This document shows positions 7,928 through 18,993 of a stretch of DNA of 64,000 bases, in pieces. The stretch's first letter is position 1. The number at the start of each line of letters is the position of its first letter. The notes below the pieces were generated by a model. That model saw nothing but the letters and a program-made list of their open reading frames with translations, ran no database searches and was not told where the DNA came from. Source of the stretch: Pseudomonas entomophila (lineage in GTDB: Bacteria; Pseudomonadota; Gammaproteobacteria; Pseudomonadales; Pseudomonadaceae); assembly GCF_023277925.1 (NCBI RefSeq), contig NZ_CP063832.1:992001-1056000 (forward strand), in the 5' to 3' direction. The translations under genes were made by a program, and so were the position numbers.

Positions 7928-9373
7928 ATGGTAGAACAACTCAAGCGCCTGCCCACAGGTATTGCTGGGCTCGACGCCTTGCTCAAGGGCGGGTTGGTGG
8001 CCGGCGCCTCGTACATCGTCCAGGGCCATCCGGGCTCGGGCAAGACCATCCTGGCCAACCAACTCGCCTGCAATCATGTGCGCGACGGTGGGCGGGTGCT
8101 GGTGGCCACCTTGCTCAGCGAGTCCCATGAGCGGTTGTTCCAGTATCTGTCGACGCTGGCCTTCTTCGACTCTTCCCAAGTGGGTGACGCCATTCAGTTC
8201 GTCAGTGCCTTCGATACGTTGGAACAGGACGGCCTGGACGCGGTGGTGCGTTTGTTGCGTCAGGAGATCGCCCGGCAGCAGGCCAGTCTCCTGATCGTCG
8301 ATGGCCTGCTCAATGCCCGTTCGCGAGCGGAGACCAGCCTGGACACCAAGAAATTCGTTTCCGAATTGCAGGGGCATGCTGCATTCGCCGGCTGCACCGT
8401 GTTGCTGCTGACCAGTGCGCGCCTGGAGGAGGGCAGCCCCGAACACACCATGGTCGACGGCGTGATTGAGCTTGGTGAGCGCTTGGTCGGCAGCACTGCC
8501 GTGCGCCATGTCCAACTGCGCAAGACGCGTGGCAGCGGGGCATTGTCCGGACGTCATGAGTGCCTGATCGACGAGGATGGCTTGCAGATCTACCCGAGGC
8601 TGGAAGCGCTCTACAGCCGTCCCGGCGGGGAAGGTGGGCGTACCGTGAACAAGGTGACCACAGGCGTCCCTGACCTGGACACGATGCTTGGCGGTGGCCT
8701 TGCCGAAGGCTCCGTAAGCCTGCTGATGGGGCCATCCGGTGTCGGCAAGACAGCCCTGGGGGTCGCCTTCCTCGCCGCATCAAGCAAGGAATCGCCTGGG
8801 CTGCATTTCGGGTTTTACGAAACACCAGTGCGTCTGCGCTTGAAGGCTGCGGCGCTGGGCTATGAATTGGCTGGACTGGAGCGCGACGAAGCGGTGCGGT
8901 TGAGCTGGCAACCGACAACCGAAGGGCTGCTCGACCAGCTCGGTGAGCGTTTGCTGCGGCAAACCCGAGAGATGGGCGCGCGGCGCGTGGTGATAGACAG
9001 CCTTGGCGCCTTTGGGCGCCTGGCGCTGGACCCGGCACGCCTGAATGCTTTTTTCCGTGCCTTGACCGGCGAACTGCGATCACGTGATATCACCGTACTG
9101 CTGACTTGGGAGATGCGCGACATCTTCGGTTCGGAGATCACCGCCCCGGCCCCGGACCTGTCGAGCATCGTCGATAACCTGATACTGTTGCGCTTCGCCG
9201 AGCTAGAAGCCCGCCTGCACCGCGTATTGTCGATTGTCAAGGTGCGCGACAGCGAGCATGAGCCGGCCCTGCAGGCGCTGCACCTCGGGCCCCATGGCAT
9301 CAGCCTGGGGCAGGTGTTCGACGGTGCCAGCGGTGTGCTCAGTGGTACGGCGGTCCCTCAGGGAGATCGCTGA
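7928..9373 (+). CDS. KaiC-like double-domain RecA/KaiC ATPase
   Basis: This 481-residue protein has two tandem KaiC-type RecA domains. Each has a Walker A motif: GHPGSGKT (Lys39) and GPSGVGKT (Lys274). The hydrophobic Walker B strands are SLLIVDGLLNARS and RRVVIDSLGAFGRL. The N-terminal MVEQLKRLPTGIAGLDALLK and the second-domain VTTGVPDLDTMLGGG are classic KaiC family starts. The position of the twin catalytic glutamates of cyanobacterial KaiC reads SESHERLF in domain 1 and YETPVRL in domain 2, each with a single Glu. There is no kaiA or kaiB nearby. AAAGG precedes the ATG, and the gene is co-transcribed with a PAS kinase and a response regulator. The role is likely signalling or stress tolerance rather than a true clock, but this is inference. 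Confidence 0.9.
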   Translation: MVEQLKRLPTGIAGLDALLKGGLVAGASYIVQGHPGSGKTILANQLACNHVRDGGRVLVATLLSESHERLFQYLSTLAFFDSSQVGDAIQFVSAFDTLEQDGLDAVVRLLRQEIARQQASLLIVDGLLNARSRAETSLDTKKFVSELQGHAAFAGCTVLLLTSARLEEGSPEHTMVDGVIELGERLVGSTAVRHVQLRKTRGSGALSGRHECLIDEDGLQIYPRLEALYSRPGGEGGRTVNKVTTGVPDLDTMLGGGLAEGSVSLLMGPSGVGKTALGVAFLAASSKESPGLHFGFYETPVRLRLKAAALGYELAGLERDEAVRLSWQPTTEGLLDQLGERLLRQTREMGARRVVIDSLGAFGRLALDPARLNAFFRALTGELRSRDITVLLTWEMRDIFGSEITAPAPDLSSIVDNLILLRFAELEARLHRVLSIVKVRDSEHEPALQALHLGPHGISLGQVFDGASGVLSGTAVPQGDR

Positions 9374-9383
9374 TGATAGCGCG

Positions 9384-9743
9384 ATGAATACCATCTTGAT
9401 CGTCGATGACGAATACCTGATCGCCAATATCCTGGGCTTTGCCCTGGAAGACGAAGGCTTTCTGGTGGAAAAGGCCAGCAACGGGAGTAAGGCCTTGGAT
9501 GCATTGAGGGAGAAACGCGTAGACCTGGTAATCACCGACTACATGATGCCAGTGCGCAATGGCCTGGAACTGGCGCGAGCTATCCGCGAGGAACTGCAAC
9601 TGCCGGACCTGCCGGTGATTCTCATGAGCGGCGCCCAAGCCAGCCAGGGGCGCGATTGCCCGGAGCTGTTCGCGGCGGTGTTCGACAAGCCATTCGACAT
9701 GGACAGGATGATCGCCAAGGTGCGCGAACTGCTGGGCACCTGA
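9384..9743 (+). CDS. Single-domain response regulator (CheY-like)
   Basis: A 119-residue receiver with no output domain. It begins MNTILIVDDEYLIANI with the acidic pocket residues, has the phospho-accepting Asp in VDLVITDYMMPVRNG, the conserved Ser in VILMSGA, and the Lys of the FDKPFD loop. It starts 10 bp after the KaiC stop, so it is the third gene of the operon. A stand-alone receiver next to a kinase and a KaiC ATPase suggests that it modulates the ATPase or relays phosphate to another protein. Confidence 0.88.
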   Translation: MNTILIVDDEYLIANILGFALEDEGFLVEKASNGSKALDALREKRVDLVITDYMMPVRNGLELARAIREELQLPDLPVILMSGAQASQGRDCPELFAAVFDKPFDMDRMIAKVRELLGT

Positions 9744-9815
9744 GGCTCAGGGTGGCTCCCCCGCGTGGGCGGGCAGTCGATCAGACGCGTCCGTGCGGCT
9801 TGTAACCTGGTGTTG

Positions 9816-10013
9816 TCAGTGGTGCTCGTTGTCTTTCTCCGGGGCTGGGCTACCCGCCTGGATACGCTTGAAAATCTCTTCACGGTGCACCTGGACGTCC
9901 TTGGGTGCATCAATGCCGATCCTCACTTGCATCCCCTTGACGCCCAGAATGGTGACTTTGATGTCATCGTTGATGATGATGCTTTCGCCAACCTTGCGGG
10001 TGAGTATCAGCAT
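9816..10013 (-). CDS. csrA: CsrA/RsmA-family post-transcriptional regulator (RsmI-like)
   Basis: A 65-residue CsrA protein, [20 protein letters not shown] onward, with the [21 protein letters not shown] core and the conserved Arg in VHREEIF used to bind GGA motifs in mRNA leaders. The sequence matches the paralogue called RsmI in P. putida rather than RsmA or RsmE (recalled, not searched). The start at 10013 has AAGGAG 6 bases upstream; a longer frame adds 15 atypical residues. It faces the kinase-KaiC operon convergently. Confidence 0.93.
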   Translation of the reverse strand: MLILTRKVGESIIINDDIKVTILGVKGMQVRIGIDAPKDVQVHREEIFKRIQAGSPAPEKDNEHH

Positions 10014-10265
10014 GTAGTTCTCCTTGGTGGTGTAGAAAACCGCGGGGCCTATGCCCAACGGGTGGGAGCTTGTCCCTCTTCCTTCTCATTAAAGACGCTT
10101 TCGGCGGATAGTAATTCCCTGGCGGACAAATTCTGTTGCCAGTCTTCAGGTGAAGATGCCGCTGAAAATGACAAAGCCAGCATCGGCGAAGGTGCTTGGT
10201 GGCAAGGATAGGGTGCTTGGCGTCATATGGGAAATTTCTGTGCTCGATGGGTTAAATAGTCCGCG

Positions 10266-11279
10266 TCAATGATCGTCCAGGCCTTGCAGAAAGCGCAGCA
10301 GGGCCACTTCCTCCATCTCCAGGCCTTTGCGCTGGCGGGCACGAGGCAGTTTGGCCAGATGTCCCAACTGAAAATGTTCCAGCACGGCGGGGTGGATGTA
10401 ACAGCGCCGGCAGACCGCCGGGGTGTTTCCCAGCCGGGCTGCCACCTGGCGGACAATCGCGGCCACCTGGCGCCTGGCCTCGCTGTCAGGCTCCCACGCC
10501 AGTGGTTTCAACAGGTCGAGGGCCAGGCTGGTGCCCGCCCAGGTGCGGTAGTCCTTGGCCGTGAAGTCGGCCCCCGTGAGTTGCTGGATGAACTGGTTGA
10601 TATCGGTCGAGCCGACGCAGTGGCGTTGCCCTTGCTCGTCGAGGTATTGGAACAATGCCTGGCCGGGCAGTTCGATGCAGCGCTTGAGCAGCCCGGCCAG
10701 GCGCCTGTCGCGCAGTGTGACGTCATGCTCGACGCCGCGTTTGCCACGGAACTGGAAGCGTATGCTGCTGCCCCGCACCCTGACGTGACGTGTCGCGAGG
10801 GTGGTCAGCCCATAGGAGCGATTGTCACGCAGGTACTGACGGTTCCCGATGCGTATCAGCGTGTTGTCGAGCAGGCTGATGACCAGCGCCATGACCTTCT
10901 CACGGCCGAGGCCGGGGCGCGCCAGGTGACGATCCAACTGTTTGCGCAGGCCCGGCAGGGCTTCGGCGAAGGCCAGCATGCGGTCGTACTTGTGCTGATC
11001 GCGCAGTTCGCGCCAGAGGCTGTGGTAGCGATACTGCTTGCGCCCGCGGGCGTCGCGGCCGGTGGCCTGCAGATGCCCCTGCGGATCGGCGCAGATCCAC
11101 ACATCGGTATAGGCGGGCGGGATTACCAGCGCGGCGATGCGTGCGAGTGTTTCGCTATCGCGTATCCGCTTGCCTTGCATATCGAAGTAATGAAAGCGAT
11201 CGCGCCAACGGCGCCGCGTCAGGCCGGGCTGGGTGTCATCGACATAATGCAATGAGGCGGGCAAGGGGCAGTCAGGCAT
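10266..11279 (-). CDS. DNA topoisomerase IB (poxvirus type)
   Basis: A bacterial type IB topoisomerase of about 337 residues that relaxes supercoils through a 3'-phosphotyrosine intermediate. The N-terminal domain carries LHYVDDTQPGLTRRRWRDRF and YRYHSLWRELRDQHKYDRM. The catalytic domain contains ALVISLLDNTLIRIGN, the Lys region GKRGVEHDV, the basic stretch in DFTAKDYRTWAGT and the active tyrosine in CRRCYIHPAVLE. The start at 11279 (MPDCPLPASL) was chosen for an AGG-rich upstream stretch; MTLTRIPRM at 11303 is also possible. It follows modC with a gap of about 50 bp, so it may be read through from the molybdate operon, although the functions are unrelated. Confidence 0.85.
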   Translation of the reverse strand: MPDCPLPASLHYVDDTQPGLTRRRWRDRFHYFDMQGKRIRDSETLARIAALVIPPAYTDVWICADPQGHLQATGRDARGRKQYRYHSLWRELRDQHKYDRMLAFAEALPGLRKQLDRHLARPGLGREKVMALVISLLDNTLIRIGNRQYLRDNRSYGLTTLATRHVRVRGSSIRFQFRGKRGVEHDVTLRDRRLAGLLKRCIELPGQALFQYLDEQGQRHCVGSTDINQFIQQLTGADFTAKDYRTWAGTSLALDLLKPLAWEPDSEARRQVAAIVRQVAARLGNTPAVCRRCYIHPAVLEHFQLGHLAKLPRARQRKGLEMEEVALLRFLQGLDDH

Positions 11280-11335
11280 CCTGGGGATCCTGGTGAGGGT
11301 CATGCTGCAGTGGACACCTGCAGCACTGGCATTGC

Positions 11336-12427
11336 TCAACCCAGGAGTGCAACCGACTTTATCTGTGCCCATAGCAACTGACCGGCTTGCACACCCAGTT
11401 GCTCGGCCGAGTAACGGGTGATGCGTGCCAGCAGCGGGTTGCCGGCGGCATCCAGGCTGACCAGAACATGGGCCGGGTTGTCGGCGGGGCGGCATTCGCG
11501 TACCCGCACCGGCAAGCGGTTGAGGATGCTCGAGGCAGCGTCGGCGTTCAGCGCCAGGCTCACGTCGCGCGCCTGCACCTTGAGCCGCAGGGTGCTGCCG
11601 ACGTGCAGGTCCGGATGGGCGATGCGCAGCAGTTGCCCGTCGCTGCCGGGCAGGCGCAGGTCGAACAGCCCGTAATGCGGATCATGGCCGACCACCACGC
11701 CTTCGAGCACGACGCCGGCGTCCTCGCCCTGGGCCAGCGACAGGTCGAGGCGGGCCAGGGTATGGCCGATGGGGCCACTGGCCACGGCCTTGCCGTGTTC
11801 CAGCAGCACGAGGTGGTCGGCCAGGCGTGCCACTTCGTCCTGGGCATGGCTGACGTAGATCAGCGGGATGTCCAGTTCGTCGTGCAAACGTTCCAGGTAG
11901 GGCAGGATCTCGCGTTTGCGCGCACTGTCCAGGGCTGCCAGGGGTTCGTCCATCAGCAGCAACCGCGGGCTGCTTAGCAGTGCCCGGGCAATGCCGACAC
12001 GCTGGGCCTCGCCGCCGGACAGCGTTGCCGGTTTGCGCTCGAGCAGGTGGCCGATACCAAGCAGTTGGCAGGCTTGCGCCTGGTTGATCTTGCGTTCGGC
12101 GGGGGCTATGCGGCGCCAGCCGAATTCCAGGTTGCCGCGTACCGACAGGTGCGGGAACAGGCTGGCTTCCTGGAATACATAGCCCACTGGGCGTTTATGG
12201 GGGGCGAGGAAGTGCCCGCGTGCGCTGTCCTCCCAGACCTTGCCGTTGACCTCGATGTAGGCGCTGGCGGCACGCTCGAGCCCGGCCAGGCAGCGCAGGC
12301 AAGAGGTCTTGCCCGAACCCGAGTGGCCAAAGAGAGCGCTGATGCCACGGCCAGGCAAGCGCAGGTCGACATCCAGGGTGAAATCGTCGCGGACCATTTG
12401 CAGCCGCGCCTGTATCGTTTTCGTCAT
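11336..12427 (-). CDS. modC: Molybdate ABC transporter ATP-binding protein ModC
   Basis: This 363-residue ATPase powers molybdate uptake. It has Walker A (GHSGSGKTS), the Q-loop ([14 protein letters not shown]), the ABC signature ([15 protein letters not shown]), Walker B ([12 protein letters not shown]) and the switch His ([14 protein letters not shown]). A C-terminal TOBE domain (about residues 290-355, [18 protein letters not shown]) can bind oxyanion. It starts 1 bp after the modB stop. The N-terminal [11 protein letters not shown] is the supported start; a longer frame only overlaps modB. Confidence 0.95.
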   Translation of the reverse strand: MTKTIQARLQMVRDDFTLDVDLRLPGRGISALFGHSGSGKTSCLRCLAGLERAASAYIEVNGKVWEDSARGHFLAPHKRPVGYVFQEASLFPHLSVRGNLEFGWRRIAPAERKINQAQACQLLGIGHLLERKPATLSGGEAQRVGIARALLSSPRLLLMDEPLAALDSARKREILPYLERLHDELDIPLIYVSHAQDEVARLADHLVLLEHGKAVASGPIGHTLARLDLSLAQGEDAGVVLEGVVVGHDPHYGLFDLRLPGSDGQLLRIAHPDLHVGSTLRLKVQARDVSLALNADAASSILNRLPVRVRECRPADNPAHVLVSLDAAGNPLLARITRYSAEQLGVQAGQLLWAQIKSVALLG

Positions 12428-12428
12428 T

Positions 12429-13108
12429 TCAGCTCCAGCCCGCCTTGCCACGGCGGCCAGCATAGAGCATCAGCAGCACCAGGAAGGAGAACACCAGCAT
12501 GGCCCCGGCCAGCCAGTGGGCCTGGGCGTATTCCATGGCCTCGACGTGATCGAAGATCTGCACCGAGACCACGCGGGTCTTGTCGGGGATGTTGCCGCCA
12601 ATCATCAGCACCACACCGAATTCGCCCACGGTGTGGGCGAAGCCGAGGATGCTGGCGGTGATGAAGCCGGGCCGGGCCAGCGGCAGCACCACATGAACGA
12701 AGGTGTCCCAGGGGCTGGCGCGCAGTGTCGCGGCCACCTCCAGCGGGCGTTGGCCGATGGCGCCGAAGGCGTTCTGCAGGGGCTGCACCACGAATGGCAT
12801 GGAGTACACCACCGAACCGATCACCAACCCGGTGAAGCTGAACACCACGCTGCCCAAACCCAAGGCTTGGGTAGCCTGGCCAATCCAGCCATGGGGGCCG
12901 AGGGCCAGCAGCAGGTAGAAACCGATCACCGTCGGTGGCAGCACCAGAGGCAGGGCCACCACCGCGCCAATTGGCCCGCGCAGCCAGGAACGAGTGCGGG
13001 CCAGCCACCAGGCGATGGGCGTGCCCACCACCAGCAGGATGGCAGTGGTCAGGCTGGCCAGCTTGATGGTCAGCCAGATCGCCCCCAGGTCACTGGCGTC
13101 GAGCGGCA

Positions 13109-13109
<1 letters not shown>
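12429..13109 (-). CDS. modB: Molybdate ABC transporter permease ModB
   Basis: A 226-residue inner-membrane permease with five to six helices and the cytoplasmic EAA loop ([20 protein letters not shown]) that contacts ModC. It begins [20 protein letters not shown], and its ATG overlaps the TGA of modA (TGATG), implying translational coupling. Features such as [19 protein letters not shown] are specific for ModB/CysT-type permeases. Confidence 0.95.
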
Positions 13110-15035
<1,926 letters not shown>

Positions 15036-15070
15036 GGGCGACTCCTTTCGTGCGGCGGGATCGGACGTGG

Positions 15071-15241
15071 TTACAGCGCCTTGCTCACCTGGATGTCGCT
15101 GATCTTGTCGGCATCGTCGCCGTGGATCTTGCGCAGGGCTTCCCGGGCTTGCTCGAGGGAGGCGTCCGGCATCTGGGCGAAGTCCCAACGGCGCTCGCCG
15201 TCGAGCTTGTACTTGATCACATACTTGATGGTCTGGGTCAT
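15071..15241 (-). CDS. Small hypothetical protein (56 aa)
   Basis: A 56-codon frame encodes MTQTIKYVIKYKLDGERRWD and ends DIQVSKAL. It lies just upstream of the flavin oxidoreductase gene and downstream of the DUF1883 gene, all on the minus strand, and the intergenic spaces are small (35 and 6 bp). The amphipathic pattern and compact packing suggest a real co-transcribed gene. No family recognised. Confidence 0.6.
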   Translation of the reverse strand: MTQTIKYVIKYKLDGERRWDFAQMPDASLEQAREALRKIHGDDADKISDIQVSKAL

Positions 15242-15247
15242 GCGGTC

Positions 15248-15550
15248 TTATCCGAGTTTCGACGACGAGCGGCGAATGATCTTGATCTTGTGGGTGAGTG
15301 TTGGCTTGCGTGTCACCGAGATCGGCCGTGTGGTCACGGTGTCGATGGTGATGTTCCAGAAGCCGGTGCTGGGCACGGTGATCTTGGCCGGGAAGCGTTC
15401 GAAGTGGCCGCCGTGATAGGTGTGCCGGCCGCCGTTCTTGAAGCTGCGGAAGTTGGCGTCGTTCATCAGGCGGATGTTGCAGCGCTGGGAGCATTCGATG
15501 ACGACGATGTCGTCCTCGTTCAGGTGCTCGCGCTGGTGTACGAATTTCAT
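15248..15550 (-). CDS. DUF1883 domain protein
   Basis: A 100-residue protein starting MKFVHQREHLNEDDIVVIEC. It matches the DUF1883 pattern of a small beta-rich protein with QRCNIRLMNDANFRSFKNGG, GGHFERFPAKITVPSTGFWN and a conserved basic C-terminus. DUF1883 appears as a stand-alone protein or fused to TIR-like domains in some bacteria, and its biochemical role is unknown. The start at 15550 has GGAG upstream; an alternative start ten codons earlier lacks support. It heads the three-gene minus-strand group. Confidence 0.75.
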   Translation of the reverse strand: MKFVHQREHLNEDDIVVIECSQRCNIRLMNDANFRSFKNGGRHTYHGGHFERFPAKITVPSTGFWNITIDTVTTRPISVTRKPTLTHKIKIIRRSSSKLG

Positions 15551-15713
15551 GGGGTGCTCCGCAAGGATTGGGTTCTGCAAAGGCGAAAGATATCACGATG
15601 TGAGGGTACACTTGCGCCCGGGCTGGCCAGGCCAAGGAGATTTCTGCCAGAGAGGGGAGCAAATCCGCCTGGTCGTGGTCACAGGATGACTTTTGAAGTT
15701 GGAGATGGCGTGC

Positions 15714-16073
15714 ATGAAGTGGATGGTAGCGGCAGCTGCGCTGGCGTTGGGTGGTTGTGTCAGTGTCGCGGAGCTGGAACAGACTCACGCGACCCTGGAT
15801 GTGATCTCCGGCAAGACGCCGCGTGAATACGCGGATTGCGTGAAGCGCAAGCTTGCGGATTCGCGGGACCCGCTGCAGGAAGAAGGGGCGGGCGATTCGC
15901 TGCGCCTGATCGTGCCGCAGAAGGTGTCGGCGGGTGTCGGCCCTGCCGCGCTGGTGGATATCGACAAGCGTGGGAGTGGTAGCGCCATCAAAGTGTATGA
16001 GCGTTTGAACAACTTCCCGCTGCGCCTGGGGGATGTACGCAGTGCGACGACCGCATGCATTTCAGGTTCTTGA
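15714..16073 (+). CDS. Putative lipoprotein
   Basis: A 119-residue protein beginning MKWMVAAAALALGGCVSVAE, with a lipobox LGGC that predicts lipidation at Cys15. The mature part (THATLDVISGKTPREYADCV) is small, with two further cysteines near residues 44 and 116 that may pair. The start was chosen at 15714, 11 bases after GGAG; ATGs at 15705 and 15693 are less well placed. It is divergent from the DUF1883 group. Function unknown. Confidence 0.7.
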   Translation: MKWMVAAAALALGGCVSVAELEQTHATLDVISGKTPREYADCVKRKLADSRDPLQEEGAGDSLRLIVPQKVSAGVGPAALVDIDKRGSGSAIKVYERLNNFPLRLGDVRSATTACISGS

Positions 16074-16218
16074 TCCAGCTCAGCAAATGAGCGATTAAAC
16101 GGCGGTTTGCCCGTTTCCTGCCCGGTGGCGCGTTGTCGCATGCCGGGGAATAGGCCTAGTATTTATTGGCTTATATCGTTTAAGCCTAAGCTTATAACAA
16201 GGAAATGGAGCCTCCGTG

Positions 16219-16869
16219 ATGAAACCCCTGAGCCGTGTCGTGATCGGCAGCGTGCTGATCTTGGCCTGGCCCTCGGCGCACGCTGCCGATGGCCAGAAAA
16301 TCTTCAATCAGGGCGGGCAGAACCCCGCTGCCATGGCTTGTCTGGGCTGCCATGGCGCGGACGGCAAGGGTATTGCCGCCGCTGGTTTTCCCCGCTTGGC
16401 CGGCTTGCCTGCTCGCTATCTGGCCAAGCAACTGCACGACTTTCGCAACGCCAGCCGCAAGCAGGCGGTAATGGAGCCGTTGGCCAAGGCGCTGGACGAT
16501 GCGGAAATCGAAGCGGTGAGCGCTTACCTGAGCACACTCCCAGCTGACGCGGCCCCCGATCAGCGCCGCCAGCAGATTGCCACCGATCCGGTCACCCGCC
16601 TGGCACTGTATGGCGACTGGAGCCGCCAGATCCCCGGTTGCGTGCAATGTCATGGGCCTGGCGGCAGTGGTGTTGGCGAGCACTTTCCACCCTTGGCCGG
16701 GCAGCCGGCCGGTTACCTGGTGGCGCAGCTCAATGCCTGGCGCGACGGCAGTCGCAGCAACGACCCCAATCAGTTGATGGTCAATGTCGCCAAGGCGATG
16801 ACCGACGCCGAGGTCAAGGCGGTCGCCGAGTACTTCGCCCATCCCGCTGTCCAGGAGGCCAAGCCATGA
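16219..16869 (+). CDS. tsdB: Diheme cytochrome c (TsdB/cytochrome c4-like)
   Basis: A 216-residue exported protein with a signal peptide ending SAHAA and two c-type heme sites, CLGCH (about residue 41) and CVQCH (about residue 141). The two repeats share the GFPRLAGLPARYLAKQL / FPPLAGQPAGYLVAQL pattern typical of cytochrome c4. It overlaps the following thiosulfate-dehydrogenase-like gene by 4 bp (ATGA), the arrangement known for tsdBA, where TsdB accepts electrons from TsdA. The start at 16219 was preferred to a GTG one codon earlier because of GGAG spacing. Confidence 0.75.
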   Translation: MKPLSRVVIGSVLILAWPSAHAADGQKIFNQGGQNPAAMACLGCHGADGKGIAAAGFPRLAGLPARYLAKQLHDFRNASRKQAVMEPLAKALDDAEIEAVSAYLSTLPADAAPDQRRQQIATDPVTRLALYGDWSRQIPGCVQCHGPGGSGVGEHFPPLAGQPAGYLVAQLNAWRDGSRSNDPNQLMVNVAKAMTDAEVKAVAEYFAHPAVQEAKP

Positions 16870-17780
16870 AAGCCGTGATTCCAGCCCTGCTGTTGTTGGC
16901 CATGAGTGGTACCCAGGCGGCGCCGATCGCCATGGAAGACCAATCCCAGCTCAAGGTGCCTGGCGCCCAGGCCGCGCCGCTATTCGTGCCGCCGAGCGAG
17001 GATGCGATCCCGGACAATGCCTTCGGCAAGATGGTCCGCCAGGGGCATGCGCTGTTCGTCGATACCCGGCGCCTGATGCCCGAGGCCGTGGGCAATGGCT
17101 TGAACTGCAGCAATTGCCACCTCGACCAGGGACGCTTGCCCCATTCCGCTCCGTTGTGGGGCGCCTATCCGATGTATCCGGCGTATCGCAAGAAGAACGA
17201 CAAGGTCAACACCTTCGCCGAACGCATCCAGGGCTGTTTCCAGTTCAGCATGAACGGCAAGCCACCGGCAGCGGATAGCCCACAGATGACCGCGCTCAGC
17301 GTATATGCCTACTGGCTTTCGACCCAAGCCCCGACGGGGGTGGAAATTGCCGGCCGGGGTTACCCAGAGGTGCCCAGGCCTGAAGGCGGGTATGACTTCA
17401 AGCGTGGCCAGCAGGTCTTCCAGGCGCAATGCGCGATCTGCCATGGCAGCAATGGCGAGGGCCAGAAGGTCGCCGGCGAGTACGTGATGCCGCCGTTGTG
17501 GGGCAAGGACTCGTACAACTGGGGTGCCGGCATGCACCGGATCAACACATCCGCCTCTTACATCAAGTACAACATGCCCCTGGGCAAGCCCGGCAGCCTG
17601 AGTGACCAGCAGGCCTGGGACGTGGCGGCCTGGATCAATCGCCACGAGCGGCCGCAGGACCCGCGGCTGGTGGAGGGCTCGATCGAGAAGACCCGGCTGA
17701 AGTTCCATGCCAATGATGGGGTCAACCTGTATGGGCAGACGGTCGACGGGGTGCTGATCGGGCAGGGGACCGGCGGCTGA
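16866..17780 (+). CDS. tsdA: Thiosulfate dehydrogenase TsdA-like diheme cytochrome
   Basis: A 304-residue periplasmic protein with signal peptide MKAVIPALLLLAMSGTQAAP and two heme sites, NCSNCH (about residue 83) and CAICH (about residue 197). The segment RIQGCFQFSMNGK contains the cysteine that in TsdA enzymes is the unusual axial ligand of the active-site heme, and SAPLWGAYPMYPAYR matches the family. TsdA oxidises two thiosulfates to tetrathionate. It is translationally coupled to the upstream cytochrome, which would carry the electrons onward. This assignment rests on motif pattern and the pairing; other c-type enzymes are possible but less likely. Confidence 0.75.
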   Translation: MKAVIPALLLLAMSGTQAAPIAMEDQSQLKVPGAQAAPLFVPPSEDAIPDNAFGKMVRQGHALFVDTRRLMPEAVGNGLNCSNCHLDQGRLPHSAPLWGAYPMYPAYRKKNDKVNTFAERIQGCFQFSMNGKPPAADSPQMTALSVYAYWLSTQAPTGVEIAGRGYPEVPRPEGGYDFKRGQQVFQAQCAICHGSNGEGQKVAGEYVMPPLWGKDSYNWGAGMHRINTSASYIKYNMPLGKPGSLSDQQAWDVAAWINRHERPQDPRLVEGSIEKTRLKFHANDGVNLYGQTVDGVLIGQGTGG

Positions 17781-17823
17781 CCGCGCTGTCTGGCCTTGGC
17801 TGATGAGAGGTCGATGGCCATGC

Positions 17824-17865
17824 GTGGGAGCGGGCTTGCCCGTCACGGGGCAAGCCCGCTCCCAC
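17824..17865. repeat. REP palindrome (GTGGGAGCGGGC type)
   Basis: A perfect 18-bp inverted repeat, GTGGGAGCGGGCTTGCCC, with a 6-base loop CGTCAC. It lies between tsdA and galU and could also act as a transcription stop or mRNA-stabilising hairpin. The rest of 17781-18055 shows nothing else but a presumed galU promoter. Confidence 0.8.
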
Positions 17866-18055
17866 GGTGTGAGGGCTTCCTGATCCACCGGCCGCAACCG
17901 TTCGACGGAGGCAATATTTGCGATCCCCCGGAACTATCTACACTTGGATATCTCTATCATGGCATCGGCCAAGCGCGGGTGGGGCATTGTAAGGTGACCG
18001 CCGCCTGATTAGACTGCGCCGAATTTCGTACGCAAAGCCCTTGTTAAGGACGTTT

Positions 18056-18895
18056 ATGATCAAAAAATGCTTGTTCCCGGCAGCCGGTTACGGCACTCGT
18101 TTCCTGCCCGCTACCAAAGCCATGCCCAAGGAAATGCTGCCGGTGGTCAACAAGCCACTGATCCAGTATGGCGTTGAAGAGGCACTGGACGCCGGTCTGA
18201 ACGAGATCTCCATCGTCACTGGCCGTGGCAAGCGTGCCCTGGAAGACCACTTCGACATCAGCTACGAGCTGGAAAACCAGATCAAAGGCACCGACAAGGA
18301 AAAATACCTGGTCGGCATCCGTCGCCTGCTGGACGAATGCTCGTTCGCCTACACCCGCCAGACCGAGATGAAGGGCCTGGGCCATGCCATTCTCACCGGC
18401 CGCCCGCTGATCGGTGATGAGCCATTCGCCGTGGTGCTGGCGGACGACCTGTGCGTCAACCTCGACGGTGACGGCGTGCTCGCGCAGATGGTCGCGCTGT
18501 ACAAGAAGTACCGCTGCTCGATCGTCGCCATCCAGGAAGTCGATCCGCAGGAAACCAACAAGTACGGCGTTATCGCCGGTGAAGAGATCAAGGACGGCAT
18601 CTTCCGTGTCGACTCCATGGTCGAGAAGCCGAAGCCGGAAGACGCGCCATCGAACCTGGCGATCATCGGTCGCTACATCCTGACCCCGGACATCTTCGAG
18701 AAGATCGAACAGACCGAACCAGGCAAGGGTGGTGAAATCCAGATCACCGATGCGCTGATGAAGCAGGCGGCAGAAGGCAACGTGATCGCCTACAAGTTCA
18801 AGGGCAAGCGTTTCGACTGTGGTGGCGCCGAAGGCTACATCGAGGCGACCAACTTCTGCTTCGAGAACTTCTACAAGACCGGCAAGGCGTACTGA
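18056..18895 (+). CDS. galU: UTP-glucose-1-phosphate uridylyltransferase GalU
   Basis: A 279-residue nucleotidyltransferase that makes UDP-glucose for LPS, exopolysaccharide and trehalose pathways. The start [20 protein letters not shown] contains the nucleotide-binding AGxGTRxLP motif, then [26 protein letters not shown] and the substrate-binding Lys in [15 protein letters not shown] lies 6-7 bases before the ATG; an earlier start at 18041 adds five untypical residues. A terminator follows, so it is probably a single-gene unit. Confidence 0.97.
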   Translation: MIKKCLFPAAGYGTRFLPATKAMPKEMLPVVNKPLIQYGVEEALDAGLNEISIVTGRGKRALEDHFDISYELENQIKGTDKEKYLVGIRRLLDECSFAYTRQTEMKGLGHAILTGRPLIGDEPFAVVLADDLCVNLDGDGVLAQMVALYKKYRCSIVAIQEVDPQETNKYGVIAGEEIKDGIFRVDSMVEKPKPEDAPSNLAIIGRYILTPDIFEKIEQTEPGKGGEIQITDALMKQAAEGNVIAYKFKGKRFDCGGAEGYIEATNFCFENFYKTGKAY

Positions 18896-18915
18896 GTTCG
18901 CCCGCCAAGTCACCA

Positions 18916-18940
18916 AGCCACCCCTCGGGGTGGCTTTTTT
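18916..18940 (+). terminator. Intrinsic terminator after galU
   Basis: AGCCACCCCTCGGGGTGGCT folds into an 8-bp stem with a small loop and is followed by TTTTT. It separates galU from gorA. Confidence 0.85.
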
Positions 18941-18993
18941 GTTTGTGGCGGCCATCGGCGCTATGCTGGGCGACCGCCAAGGAGACTGAATAC

